A DNA stretch of 64,000 bases from Nocardiopsis_B mangrovi (GTDB lineage: Bacteria; Actinomycetota; Actinomycetes; Streptosporangiales; Streptosporangiaceae): positions 62,001 through 126,000 of the forward strand of contig NZ_JBHSFQ010000018.1 in NCBI RefSeq assembly GCF_042653925.1, read 5' to 3'. A program made the translations under genes and the position numbers. Positions 51,410 to 62,580 of the stretch are shown here, one piece after another. The stretch's first letter is position 1, and the number at the start of each line of letters is the position of its first letter. The notes under the pieces were generated by a model. The model was not told where the DNA came from and ran no database searches. It saw only the letters and a program-made list of their open reading frames with translations.

Positions 51410-52768
51410 GTGTGGCAGGTACGGGCCCGAGCTCTCCTCGCCTTGGCCATCCTCAACATATTCGTGCTGGTGGCGGCCGTGGTCGTGCTGGATGTGATCG
51501 AGTCCCGCCCGCAGGCGGCGATGCCCTACCCTGTCGCCGTCGCGCAGGACGCGCCGGCCGTGGCGCCGCAGGACGCCGACCGGATCGACCCGGACCGGCT
51601 GGCGGACAAGCTCGATGATCCCATGTCGGATTCGGGTATCAGTGACGGGCTCTCCGCTTATGTCGCCGACGCCGCGACCGGCGAGCCCCTGTTCGACCGC
51701 GAGGCCGAGGACGGCGCGGTCCCCGCGTCGACCACCAAGGTCGTCACGGCCGTCACGGTGCTGCACTCCGCCGGGCCCGACACGCGCGTGCACACCGACG
51801 TCGTCCTCGACGGCGATTCGGTCGTGATCGTCGGCGGCGGCGACCCCACCCTGACCGCCGAGATCGAGCCCGGCGCCTACCCGCGGGTGGCCACGCTGGA
51901 GGCGCTCGCCGAGGACACCGCCGCCGCGCTGGAGGACGAGGGGCTCGACACCGTCCGGCTGGGCTACGACGACACCCTCTACCCCGGGTCCGACATGGGC
52001 CCCGGGTGGAAGCCGAGCTACGTCGACGAAGGCAGCGTCGCCACGGTGCACGCCCTCATGCTCGACGGCGGCCGCGTCCACCCCGACCAGTCCTACAGCG
52101 AGCGCGTCGAGAACCCGCCCCAGGTCACGGCCGACGCGTTCGCCGAGCGGCTCGAAGCGGCCGGGATCACCGTCGAGGGCGGCCCGTCGCCCGCCGAAGC
52201 CCCCGAGTCCGCCCGGCGGATCGCGACGGTCGCCTCGGCCCCGATCTCCGCGCTGGTCGAGAAGATGCTGCTGGAGAGCGACAACAACGTCGCCGAGGCG
52301 CTGGCCCGCCAGGCCGCGATCGCCATGGACGAGGAGCCGTCGTTCCAGGGCGCGTCCGCGGCCGTCGACGAGGTCATGGCCGACCTCGGGATCGACGACG
52401 TGCACGTGGAGGACGGCAGCGGGCTGTCGGTCGACAACCGCATCACGGCCAAGGCGCTGGTCGACCTGGTGCTGGCCGCCGCCGACCCCGACCGCCCCGA
52501 CCTCTACTTCACGCTCACGGGGCTGCCCACGGCGAACTTCACCGGGACCCTGACGGAGCGGTACTCCCACGACAGCGACGCCGCCGGCGGCGCCGGGGTG
52601 GTCCGCGCCAAGACCGGCACCCTCAGCGGGGTGAGCACGCTGGCCGGGACCGTCTACGACGACGACGGACGGCTCCTCGCGTTCGCGTTCATGGCCAACA
52701 ACGAGGCCGCGTCGGGCCAGACCCTCGACACCTTCGCCGACGCCATATCGGAGTGCGGCTGCTCATAG
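51410..52768 (+). CDS. dacB: D-alanyl-D-alanine carboxypeptidase/endopeptidase (PBP4 type)
   Basis: 452 residues with an N-terminal membrane anchor (RALLALAILNIFVLVAAVVV) and the three penicillin-binding motifs: STTK at 107-110 (Ser nucleophile), SDN at 290-292 and a late KTGT. The insert between motifs 1 and 2 (TDVVLDGDSVVIVGGGDPTL) is the class C PBP4 signature. It trims or cleaves peptidoglycan cross-links outside the membrane. GTG 51410 starts before the anchor helix. It diverges from ppa, and zincin-tilS-hpt-ftsH follow later, the standard actinobacterial order. Confidence 0.94.
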   Translation: MWQVRARALLALAILNIFVLVAAVVVLDVIESRPQAAMPYPVAVAQDAPAVAPQDADRIDPDRLADKLDDPMSDSGISDGLSAYVADAATGEPLFDREAEDGAVPASTTKVVTAVTVLHSAGPDTRVHTDVVLDGDSVVIVGGGDPTLTAEIEPGAYPRVATLEALAEDTAAALEDEGLDTVRLGYDDTLYPGSDMGPGWKPSYVDEGSVATVHALMLDGGRVHPDQSYSERVENPPQVTADAFAERLEAAGITVEGGPSPAEAPESARRIATVASAPISALVEKMLLESDNNVAEALARQAAIAMDEEPSFQGASAAVDEVMADLGIDDVHVEDGSGLSVDNRITAKALVDLVLAAADPDRPDLYFTLTGLPTANFTGTLTERYSHDSDAAGGAGVVRAKTGTLSGVSTLAGTVYDDDGRLLAFAFMANNEAASGQTLDTFADAISECGCS

Positions 52769-53027
52769 GCCGCTCCCCGTCCACCGCGGCCCGGCTCCGG
52801 CCCGCCGCGGCCCGGATCCGCCCCTCCGCGGCCTCCTCCCCGCGCCCGCCAACGCGGCGCTCCGGTGTTCCCGACGCCGACGACCTGCGCCGACACACCC
52901 TTCTCACATTGGGGTGAACCGGGTGGCCCCCCGCCCCGTGTTGTGGGGGACAGCAAAGGCAGCGGGCCGACCCAGGGGGCACCCCCTCGGGCCAGGGCCG
53001 CGGTGCGAGCCCCATGGAGGGCCTTCG

Positions 53028-54395
53028 ATGAGACGCAGGAACACGTTCATCGCCGTGGCGGCGGGTGCCGCGGGCCTGGTGATGGCGGCCGGATTGACAT
53101 CGGCGTTCTCCGACCAGGTGAACCCCCCGGGACAGGCCGCGACCGACGACTCCACCGCAGAGTCCGGCGACGGCTACTTCCCCTCGGCCCTGGAGATCTC
53201 CGGGGACGGCGACGCGGGGGTCACCCTCGTCGACGACCAGGGGTTCACCCTCTACCGGTTCGACGAGGACAGCTCCGAACCCCCCACGAGCAACTGCTCC
53301 GGCGACTGCGAGACCCAGTGGCCGCCCGCCCTGACCGACGGCGACGTCGAGTTCGCCGGCGACGCCTCGGTGCTGGGCACCGTGGAACGCGAGGACGGCA
53401 CCGAGCAGATCACCGTCGGCGGCTGGCCGGTCTACCGCTACGCGGGCGACGCCGCCCCCGGTGACACCGAGGGCGAGGGCGCCGCGGGCACGTGGTGGTC
53501 GGTCGCGCCCACCGGCCAGAAGGCACAGGACGCCACCGAGGGCGCCGAAGGCGCCGGCGGCGAGCAGGTCGTCCTCCAGACCGCGAACGACGCCGAACTC
53601 GGCAACGTCCTCACCGACGGCGAGGGCTTCACCCTCTACCGGTTCGACGAGGACACCGCCGACCCGCCGGCCTCCAACTGCGAGGGCGACTGCGCGACGG
53701 CGTGGCCGCCGGTCCTCAGCAGCGACGACATCGAGTTCGACGGCGACGCCTCGATCCTGGGCACGGTCCAGCGCGAGGACGGCTCCGAGCAGGTCACCGT
53801 GGACGGCTGGCCCGTCTACCGCTACGCGGAGGACGCCGAGCCCGGCGACATCGAGGGCGAGGGCGCGGCGGGCACGTGGTGGGCCATCAGCCCCAACGGC
53901 ATGCGCGCCGCCGAGGACAACGACGACGGCCGCGACGAGGAAGGCGTCTGGCTGGAGGGCTACTGCCCCACCGGGATCGAGACCGTCGACCACCCCGAAC
54001 TGGGCGAGATCCTGACCGACAACGAGGGCTTTACCCTCTACCGGTTCGACGAGGACACCGCCGAGCCGCCGGCGACCAACTGCAACGGCGACTGCGCCGA
54101 GGCATGGCCGCCCGTGCTGGACATGGAGACCTTCGACTTCGACGGCGACCCGTCCCTGATCGGCAGCGTCACCCGTGACAACGGCCTGGAGCAGGTGACC
54201 ATCGGCGGCTGGCCCGTCTACCGCTACGCGGAGGACACCGCACCCGGCGACGTCAACGGGCAAGGTGTCAGCGGCACCTGGTTCGCGATGACCCCCGAGG
54301 GCGGCAAGGCCGGCGACGAGACCGGAGCCGGCGCCGCCGGTGAGGGCGCCGGCGCCGAGGCCCCCGGCGGCAGCGGCAGCGGCGGCGGCTACTGA
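53028..54395 (+). CDS. Secreted protein with three Lipoprotein_15-type repeats
   Basis: 455 residues. A signal peptide (RRRNTFIAVAAGAAGLVMAA) has no lipobox Cys, so it is probably secreted. Three near-identical ~130-residue modules follow, each with GFTLYRFDED, SNC-GDC (paired Cys) in a PP-xxNC-xGDC-xxWPP frame, and GGWPVYRYA-DxxPGD. This is the COG4315/PF03640 repeat with the Y-x(F/W/Y)-x-x-D motif, proposed to bind haem or redox cofactors. The tail is Gly/Ser-rich. ATG 53028 has ATGGAGGG 7 bases upstream. It sits between dacB and the zincin gene, where most actinobacteria have none. Confidence 0.8.
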   Translation: MRRRNTFIAVAAGAAGLVMAAGLTSAFSDQVNPPGQAATDDSTAESGDGYFPSALEISGDGDAGVTLVDDQGFTLYRFDEDSSEPPTSNCSGDCETQWPPALTDGDVEFAGDASVLGTVEREDGTEQITVGGWPVYRYAGDAAPGDTEGEGAAGTWWSVAPTGQKAQDATEGAEGAGGEQVVLQTANDAELGNVLTDGEGFTLYRFDEDTADPPASNCEGDCATAWPPVLSSDDIEFDGDASILGTVQREDGSEQVTVDGWPVYRYAEDAEPGDIEGEGAAGTWWAISPNGMRAAEDNDDGRDEEGVWLEGYCPTGIETVDHPELGEILTDNEGFTLYRFDEDTAEPPATNCNGDCAEAWPPVLDMETFDFDGDPSLIGSVTRDNGLEQVTIGGWPVYRYAEDTAPGDVNGQGVSGTWFAMTPEGGKAGDETGAGAAGEGAGAEAPGGSGSGGGY

Positions 54396-54793
54396 CCGGC
54401 CACTGGCCACCGGTCGCCGGCCACTGACGATCGACCACCCAGAGTCCCCGTTCTCCGTGGGATCCCGCCGCCCCGCGGGCCCGCCGGGGACCACCCGCCC
54501 GCGGTACCGAGGGCGCCCGGCAGAGGCGCCGCTCTGTCCCGGTACCGCGCGCGCCGCGGCGGCCGGCCTGCTCCCCGGGCCCGCCGCCGCGGCCCCCCGC
54601 CCACCCCCGACCGGATCACCCGGAACCACCGCCGGCCCGCCGGGCGCCTCGCGCCCGGCGGGCCGGCGGCCGTTCGCCCGAGGGCCGGATCCGGCCCTCG
54701 GCCCGGTGCCCGCGCTCGGGGTCGCCCCTGAGGAAACCCGGAAATCGCGACCGTCATCCCGTGATGTCCGTGTCCAGTGGGTACGGTGAGGGC
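54396..54793. other. 398-bp gap, no gene seen
   Basis: C-rich low-complexity sequence after the triple-repeat gene, then the promoter region of the zincin gene. TACGGT lies 6 bases before GTG 54794, which would suit a leaderless start. Confidence 0.4.
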
Positions 54794-55903
54794 GTGAGTC
54801 TGATCGACTGGGACGTAGCCGTCAACACCGGAATCCGCCTCGTGCGGCCCGGCCCTCAGGTGGACCTCGCCGACGCCCGGCACGCCGTGGCGCAGCTGCG
54901 CGAGCTGTCCGTCACCGCCCAGGGGCACGTGCGCGAGTTCACCGGTATGGAACCCCTTGAACCGGCAGGACCAGCGGTCATCGTCGACCGTCCCGGCTGG
55001 ATCAAGGCCAACGTCGACGGGTTCCGCGTGGTGCTGGAACCCATCCTCGACCGCCTCGCCGCCGCGAAGCCGGGCCTCGGCGCGGCCGGCACCATCACCT
55101 CCGCGGTGGGGTCGCGCGTCACCGGCGTCCAACTGGGCGCCGTGCTCTCCTACCTCGCCGGCCGCGTGCTCGGGCAGTACGAGCTCTTCCTGCCGCCCGA
55201 CCCCGACGGCACCGCGCCGACCGGGCGCCTCACGCTCGTGGCGCCCAACATCGTCCACGCCGAGCGCGAACTCGACGTCGACCCCCGCGACTTCCGGCTG
55301 TGGGTGTGCCTGCACGAGGAGACCCACCGCACCCAGTTCACGTCGTCGCCCTGGCTGCGCGAGTACGTCCAGCAGCAGATGCAGGACATGCTGCTGGCGT
55401 CCAACGTCGACGCGTCGGACTTCCTCGACCGGCTGCGCGCGGCCGGAGAGGCCGTGGCCGAAGCGGTGCGCGGCGGCGAGGGCAACCTGATCACCGCGTT
55501 CCAGAGCCAGGAGCAGAGCGAGATCCTGGACCGGATCACCGCCGTGATGTCCTTGGCCGAGGGGCACGGCGACTACGTGATGGACGCGGTCGGCCCCGAG
55601 GTCGTCCCCTCCGTCGCCACGATCCGCCGCCGGTTCCAGCGGCGCCGCGAGGGCGCCAACCGCGTCGACAAGGTCATCCGCCAGCTGCTGGGCCTCGACC
55701 TCAAGATGAAGCAGTACGAGGAAGGGGCCGTGTTCGTCCGCAAGGTCGTGGCCCAGGTGGGTATGGCCGACTTCAACCGCGTGTGGGAGTCGCCCGAGAC
55801 CCTGCCCACCCTCGCCGAGATCCGCAACCCCGAGGACTGGGTCGCCCGCGTGGTGAGCCCGCCGGCGCTGCCCGGTGCCGGTCCCGCCGCGTCCGAGGGG
55901 TGA
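54794..55903 (+). CDS. Zinc-dependent metalloprotease (DUF2342/F420-associated zincin)
   Basis: 369 residues of the actinobacterial zincin-like family that sits upstream of tilS. It starts VSLIDWDVAVNTGIRLVRPG, then VDRPGWIKANVDGFR and WVCLHEETHRTQF with the HEETH zinc motif, followed by the long helical end YVMDAVGPEVVPSVATIR and KMKQYEEGAVFVRKVV. Its substrate is not known. GTG 54794 is the family start. The tilS frame begins 34 bases after its stop. Probably one unit with tilS. Confidence 0.9.
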   Translation: MSLIDWDVAVNTGIRLVRPGPQVDLADARHAVAQLRELSVTAQGHVREFTGMEPLEPAGPAVIVDRPGWIKANVDGFRVVLEPILDRLAAAKPGLGAAGTITSAVGSRVTGVQLGAVLSYLAGRVLGQYELFLPPDPDGTAPTGRLTLVAPNIVHAERELDVDPRDFRLWVCLHEETHRTQFTSSPWLREYVQQQMQDMLLASNVDASDFLDRLRAAGEAVAEAVRGGEGNLITAFQSQEQSEILDRITAVMSLAEGHGDYVMDAVGPEVVPSVATIRRRFQRRREGANRVDKVIRQLLGLDLKMKQYEEGAVFVRKVVAQVGMADFNRVWESPETLPTLAEIRNPEDWVARVVSPPALPGAGPAASEG

Positions 55904-55937
55904 CCCGCCCGGCCGCAGCCCGACCGGGCCCACTCCC

Positions 55938-56909
55938 ATGACCGGCCCGCCGGCCGACGTCGCCGCCGCGCGCCGCCAGGTGCGGCGCGCGCTCGGCGGC
56001 CTGGCGCGCGGATCCCTGGTGCTGGTCGGGTGCAGCGGCGGGGCCGACTCGTTGGCGCTGGCCGGCGCCACCGCCTTCGCCGCCCCGCGGATGGGGTTGC
56101 GGGCGGGCGCCGTCACCGTCGACCACGGGCTCCAAGCGGGCTCGGCCGACCGCGCCGCCGCTGTCGCCGCCACCCTGCGCGGCCTCGGCCTCGACCCCGT
56201 CGACACCGTGGCGGTGCGGGTCGGACGCGCCGGCGGCCCCGAGGCCGCGGCGCGGCACGCCCGGTACTCGGCGCTCGACTCCGCCGCCGACCGCCACGGC
56301 GCCGCCGCCGTGCTGCTCGGGCACACCCGCGACGACCAGGCCGAGACCGTGCTGCTCGGGCTGGCCCGCGGCTCCGGCGCGCGGTCGCTGGCCGGCATGG
56401 CCCCCGGGGGAGACCGCTATCTGCGCCCTTTCCTCGGGTTGAGCCGCGCGTCGGTGCGCGAGGCGTGCCGGCGCATGGGGCTCGACCCCTGGAGCGACCC
56501 GCACAACACCGATCCCGCCTACGCCCGCTCCCGGGTGCGCCACAACGCGCTGCCCGCGCTGGAGGAGGCGCTGGGTCCGGGGATCACCGAGGCGCTGGCG
56601 CGGACCGCCGGGCTGCTGCGCGACGACGCCGACGCGCTCGACGCGTGGGCGCGGCGGGCCGCCGCCGAGGCGGAGGCGGGCCCGGGGGAGCTCGACGTGC
56701 GGGTGCTCGGCGGCCTGCCGCGCGCGGTGCGCACGCGGGTGCTGCGGGGGGCGGCGCTGGCCGCCGGGTGCCCGGCGGGCGATCTCACCGCCGGCCATGT
56801 CGGCGAGCTCGACCGGCTGGTCACCGACTGGCGCGGCCAGGCGGAGGTGCACCTGCCGGGTGCCCGCCGCGCCCGCCGCACCGGCGGGCGCATCGCCATC
56901 GCGCCGTAG
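55938..56909 (+). CDS. tilS: tRNA(Ile)-lysidine synthase
   Basis: 323 residues, the short actinobacterial form. It has the PP-loop VGCSGGADSLALAG, VDHGLQAGSADRA and LLGHTRDDQAETVLLGLARG, then the tRNA-contacting LRPFLGLSRASVREACR and DPHNTDPAYARSRVRH. It makes lysidine at position 34 of the AUA-reading isoleucine tRNA using ATP and lysine. The extended C-terminal domain of the E. coli enzyme is absent, as usual in this phylum. ATG 55938 is chosen for the family start. Confidence 0.94.
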   Translation: MTGPPADVAAARRQVRRALGGLARGSLVLVGCSGGADSLALAGATAFAAPRMGLRAGAVTVDHGLQAGSADRAAAVAATLRGLGLDPVDTVAVRVGRAGGPEAAARHARYSALDSAADRHGAAAVLLGHTRDDQAETVLLGLARGSGARSLAGMAPGGDRYLRPFLGLSRASVREACRRMGLDPWSDPHNTDPAYARSRVRHNALPALEEALGPGITEALARTAGLLRDDADALDAWARRAAAEAEAGPGELDVRVLGGLPRAVRTRVLRGAALAAGCPAGDLTAGHVGELDRLVTDWRGQAEVHLPGARRARRTGGRIAIAP

Positions 56910-57087
56910 CCGGCGGCGGTGCGAGGCGCCGTACGGGCTCGTGCGGAGCGCGTTCGCAGCTCGTCCGGGCCGCGCGGGGCCGGTCCGCGGGGCGGGTGAG
57001 CGGGGGCGACGGAGCCGGGGGCGGCTTGTCGACCTTTATCCTGGTTGCCATCCGGTTCCGCGAGGCGAGCAGCGAGGGCGACAGAGC

Positions 57088-57642
57088 GTGGACGCGAAGG
57101 ACATGGGCGGCGACCTTGAAAAGGTCCTGGTCACCGAGGAAGAGATCACGGCCAGGATCCGCGAGCTGGCCGCCGAGATCGACGCCGACTACGCCGGCAA
57201 GGACCTGCTGCTCGTCGGCGTCCTGAAGGGCGCCGTCATGGTCATGGCCGATCTCGCGCGCGGGCTGGGCCACGCCTGCGAGATGGACTGGATGGCGGTG
57301 TCCTCCTACGGCGCGGGGACGACGTCGTCGGGCGTGGTGCGCATCCTCAAGGACCTGGACACCGACATCAAGGACCGCAACGTCCTCATCGTCGAGGACG
57401 TCATCGACTCCGGCCTGACCCTGTCGTGGCTGGTCGGCAATTTGAAGTCGCGGGGCCCGGCGTCGGTCGAGATCTGCACGATGGTGCGCAAGCCGCTGGC
57501 GTTCAGCGTCGACCTGAAAGTGAAGTACATCGGCTTCGACCTGCCCAACGAGTTCATCGTCGGGTACGGCCTGGACTATGCCGAGAAGTACCGGAACCTG
57601 CCGTTCATCGGCACCCTGGCGCCGCACGTCTACCAGGGGTGA
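57088..57642 (+). CDS. hpt: Hypoxanthine phosphoribosyltransferase
   Basis: 184 residues. It has LLVGVLKGAVMVMADLAR, the acidic PRPP loop VLIVEDVIDSGLTLSWLV, and GFDLPNEFIVGYGLDYAEKYRN-type end, all typical of Hpt. It salvages hypoxanthine and guanine into IMP and GMP. GTG 57088 has GAGGG about 9 bases upstream; ATG 57103 is an alternative. The order tilS-hpt-ftsH is conserved across actinobacteria. Confidence 0.95.
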   Translation: MDAKDMGGDLEKVLVTEEEITARIRELAAEIDADYAGKDLLLVGVLKGAVMVMADLARGLGHACEMDWMAVSSYGAGTTSSGVVRILKDLDTDIKDRNVLIVEDVIDSGLTLSWLVGNLKSRGPASVEICTMVRKPLAFSVDLKVKYIGFDLPNEFIVGYGLDYAEKYRNLPFIGTLAPHVYQG

Positions 57643-57930
57643 GCCGGGGGCGCGGGGCGGTGCCGCGCGGGTGCCGCCCCGGCCGCCGGGAACATTGCGG
57701 GTGTCCGCGGGCGTTGGTGTCTTGACGGTTCACCACCGGCCGTGCTGGTCCGAGGCGTGAGTGCGCCCGGTCGTGGACGGGGTGTACCGTCGATTATCCC
57801 GGCATCACTGTAGGGAATACGTGTCCGATAGGTCCCGCTTCCGGGGACATTGAGCGGCCCTCCGGGTGCTCGTGTGTGCTCGAAGCAGGCCGCTGGTCAG
57901 GAGGGACGGACCCAGCGGGGTTCCGTATCG

Positions 57931-60020
<2,090 letters not shown>

Positions 60021-60024
<4 letters not shown>

Positions 60025-60650
60025 GCGGAATGTTCGGGGGTGAGGAGGACGACATCCCGCTGGTGGCGACCGCCGGCGGCAGGGTCGACCAGCAGCGCAT
60101 CGCGCAGGCCGTCCGCGAGATCCTGATCGCCATCGGCGAGGACCCGGACCGCGACGGCCTGCGCGACACCCCCGCGCGCGTCGCGCGCGCCTACGAGGAG
60201 CAGTTCGCGGGGCTGCGGCAGGACCCGGGCGACGTCCTGACCACGGTGTTCGAGGCCGGCCACGAGGAGATGGTGCTGGTCAAGGACATCGAGCTGTACT
60301 CCACCTGCGAGCACCACCTCGTGCCCTTCTACGGCAGCGCCCACATCGGCTACATCCCCAACGCCAACGGCCAGATCACCGGGCTGTCGAAGCTGGCGCG
60401 GCTGGTCGACGTGTTCGCGCGCCGTCCCCAGGTGCAGGAGCGGCTCACCACCGAGGTCGCCGACGCCGTCATGAAGTACCTCGAACCGCGCGGCGTGATC
60501 GTGGTGGTCGAGGCCGAGCACCTGTGCATGACCATGCGCGGCGTCCGCAAACCCGGCGCCAAGACCGTCACCTCGGCGGTGCGCGGCGACTTCCGCAACC
60601 GCGACCGCACCCGGGCCGAGGCCATGAGCCTCATCCTGGCCCGCGACTGA
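60021..60650 (+). CDS. folE: GTP cyclohydrolase I
   Basis: 209 residues. It holds the zinc-binding STCEHHLVPFYG and VEAEHLCMTMRGV and the typical RVARAYEEQFAGLRQDP start region. It opens GTP to dihydroneopterin triphosphate, the first folate step. GTG 60021 overlaps the ftsH stop (GTGA), so it is translationally coupled to ftsH. Two strong hairpins follow before folP. Confidence 0.97.
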
Positions 60651-60654
60651 CACC

Positions 60655-60684
60655 CGGGCGGTCCGGGGTACCCCGGACCGCCCG
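60655..60684 (+). terminator. Perfect 30-bp palindrome after folE
   Basis: CGGGCGGTCCGGGGT is followed directly by its exact inverse, 5 bases after the folE stop. Confidence 0.8.
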
Positions 60685-60689
60685 GCACC

Positions 60690-60724
60690 CGCTGCCCGCC
60701 GCACGCGCCGTGCGGCGGGCAGCG
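60690..60724 (+). terminator. Second strong hairpin between folE and folP
   Basis: CGCTGCCCGCCGCACG and CGTGCGGCGGGCAGCG form a perfect 16-bp stem with a 3-base loop. With the palindrome just before it this makes a tandem terminator, so folP should have its own promoter in the remaining ~100 bp. Confidence 0.8.
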
Positions 60725-60824
60725 GCGTATCCGCACGTCCCGCCGGTCCCCGCGACCCGGCGGCACGACACAGGACGCGCGGGCGGCGCGGCTGCCGCGC
60801 CGCCGCGTCTCGTAGGGTGAGGAC

Positions 60825-61730
60825 ATGGCGTCGACGAACAAGCTTCCAGGACTTCCCGATCGCGGGCGGTGCCTGGTCATGGGGGTCGTCAATGTCACCC
60901 CGGATTCCTTCTCCGACGGTGGCAGCTGGTTCGACCCCGAGAAGGCCATCGAGCACGGCCTCCGGCTGGCCGATGACGGCGCCGACATCATCGACGTGGG
61001 CGGCGAGTCCACCCGGCCCGGCGCCCAGCGCGTCTCCAGCGCCGAGGAGCTGCGCAGGGTCGGCCCGGTGGTCCGCGAACTCGCCCGCCAGGGCATCGCC
61101 GTCAGCGTCGACACCATGCGCGCCGAGGTCGCCGCGCACGCGGTCGACGCCGGGGCGCTGCTGGTCAACGACGTCAGCGGAGGGCTCGCCGACCCCGCGA
61201 TGGCCCGGCTCGTGGCCAAGTCCGGCGTCGCCTACGTGCTCATGCACTGGCGCGGGCATAGTCATGACATGCAGAACCGAGCGGTCTACGCCGACGTCGT
61301 CACCGAGGTGCGCGACGAACTGGAGGACCGCATGGACGTGATGGTCGGCGAAGGCGTCGATCCCGGCCAGATCGTCCTGGACCCCGGCCTGGGGTTCGCC
61401 AAGCGCCCGGAGCAGGGCCACAACTGGGCCCTACTCGCACACCTCGACCGATTCGACGAATTGGGGCGTCCACTCTTGATAGCAGGCTCCCGCAAGCGGT
61501 TCCTCGGGCGGCTGCTCGCCGGCCCCGACGGCACATCCCGCGAATTCACGGAATGCGATGACGCGACCGTCGCCCTCACCACGCTCGCGGCCGACCGCGG
61601 CGCGTGGTGCGTGCGCGTCCACGACGTCCGGCCCAACGCCGACGCGGTCCGCGTCGCGGCCGCCTGGCGCAGCGGAGGCGCCGGCCTCCGCAACGGCCGC
61701 GCCGACCTCGTCGGCCGGGGTGGCCGGTGA
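60825..61730 (+). CDS. folP: Dihydropteroate synthase
   Basis: 301 residues with the DHPS motifs CLVMGVVNVTPDSFSDGG, ADIIDVGGESTRPGAQ, VSVDTMRAEVAAHAV, LLVNDVSGGLADPAM, ILDPGLGFAK and the Lys/Ser-Arg of AGSRKRFLG. It joins the pterin diphosphate to p-aminobenzoate and is the sulfonamide target. The C-terminal ~30 residues exceed the core. ATG 60825 has GTGAGG upstream. Its stop overlaps the next GTG. Confidence 0.96.
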   Translation: MASTNKLPGLPDRGRCLVMGVVNVTPDSFSDGGSWFDPEKAIEHGLRLADDGADIIDVGGESTRPGAQRVSSAEELRRVGPVVRELARQGIAVSVDTMRAEVAAHAVDAGALLVNDVSGGLADPAMARLVAKSGVAYVLMHWRGHSHDMQNRAVYADVVTEVRDELEDRMDVMVGEGVDPGQIVLDPGLGFAKRPEQGHNWALLAHLDRFDELGRPLLIAGSRKRFLGRLLAGPDGTSREFTECDDATVALTTLAADRGAWCVRVHDVRPNADAVRVAAAWRSGGAGLRNGRADLVGRGGR

Positions 61731-62170
61731 AGTCCCGGCAGGAGGTCATGGAGCGCGTGGCCGAGGCCAACGCGCAGTTCTACGGGGCCATCGAGAACGG
61801 CGACATCGACCTGATGCGCCGGGTCTGGGCCGAGGAGGACGAGGCCCCCGACCTGGTCTGCGTCAACCCCGGGTGGCCTCTGCTGCGCGGGCGCGCCGAG
61901 ATCATGCGCGCCTGGGCGCTGATCATGGCCAACGTGCCCTACATCCAGTACGTGCTGACCGACACCCACATCGGGGTGAGCGGCGACGTCGCCATGGTCA
62001 CGTGCGAGGAGAACGTGCTGACCGCCGAGGACGACAACCCCGGCTTCGTCGCGGGCGGCCAGGTCGTGACCACCAACATGTTCGTGCACACCGCCCAGGG
62101 GTGGCGGCTGTGGTCGCACCACGCCTCACCGGTGCTGCTCGACGAGGACGACGACGGGGACGAGGACTGA
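61727..62170 (+). CDS. NTF2-like/SnoaL-fold protein in the folate operon
   Basis: 147 residues with the cone-shaped NTF2 fold: VAEANAQFYGAIENGDIDLM, VWAEEDEAPDLVCVNPGWPL, RGRAEIMRAWALIMANVPYI, and the strand-rich end VTTNMFVHTAQGWRLWSHHA with a DED-rich tail. The WA(E)-D-V-VHP(GW) region matches the small protein found between folP and folB in actinobacteria; no catalytic role is known. GTG 61727 overlaps the folP stop by four bases; ATG 61748 is an alternative with AGGAGG too close to it. Confidence 0.8.
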   Translation: MKSRQEVMERVAEANAQFYGAIENGDIDLMRRVWAEEDEAPDLVCVNPGWPLLRGRAEIMRAWALIMANVPYIQYVLTDTHIGVSGDVAMVTCEENVLTAEDDNPGFVAGGQVVTTNMFVHTAQGWRLWSHHASPVLLDEDDDGDED

Positions 62171-62172
62171 CG

Positions 62173-62580
62173 GTGGCAGACCAGCCGGACCGCCCGGGTG
62201 CGCAGGATCCGCCCGGGCCGCTGGACCGGATCGCCGTGCGCGGGCTGCGGGCCCGCGGCCACCACGGCGTGCTCGAGGCGGAGCGCCGCGAAGGGCAGGA
62301 GTTCATCGTCGACGCCGTGCTCGGCGTCGACACCCGCGAGGCCGCGCGCACCGACGACCTCGGCCTGACCGTGCACTACGGAGAGGTCAGCGACCGGCTG
62401 GTCGAGGTCGTTCGGGGGGAGCCCGTGAACCTCATCGAGACCCTGGCGGAGCGCCTGGCCGCCGTCTGCCTGGCGGAGCCCCGGGTGCGCGAGGCCGAGG
62501 TCACCGTGCACAAGCCCAACGCCCCGATCGCCCAGGAGTTCTCCGACGTGACGGTCACCATCGTGCGGAGGCGCCCGTGA
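62173..62580 (+). CDS. folB: Dihydroneopterin aldolase
   Basis: 135 residues with the FolB pattern RIAVRGLRARGHHGVLEAER, GQEFIVDAVL, TDDLGLTVHYGEV, NLIETLAERLA and VTVHKPNAPI. It converts dihydroneopterin to hydroxymethyl-dihydropterin. A ~20-residue Pro/Gln/Asp lead precedes the fold. GTG 62173 lies 2 bases after the previous stop, and its own stop overlaps folK, so the genes are coupled. Confidence 0.95.
   Translation: MADQPDRPGAQDPPGPLDRIAVRGLRARGHHGVLEAERREGQEFIVDAVLGVDTREAARTDDLGLTVHYGEVSDRLVEVVRGEPVNLIETLAERLAAVCLAEPRVREAEVTVHKPNAPIAQEFSDVTVTIVRRRP

Noticed and set aside
51332..52570. Long N-terminal extension of ppa on the minus strand
   Set aside because: It is antisense to dacB and out of character with the pyrophosphatase, which has a clear ATG at 51331.
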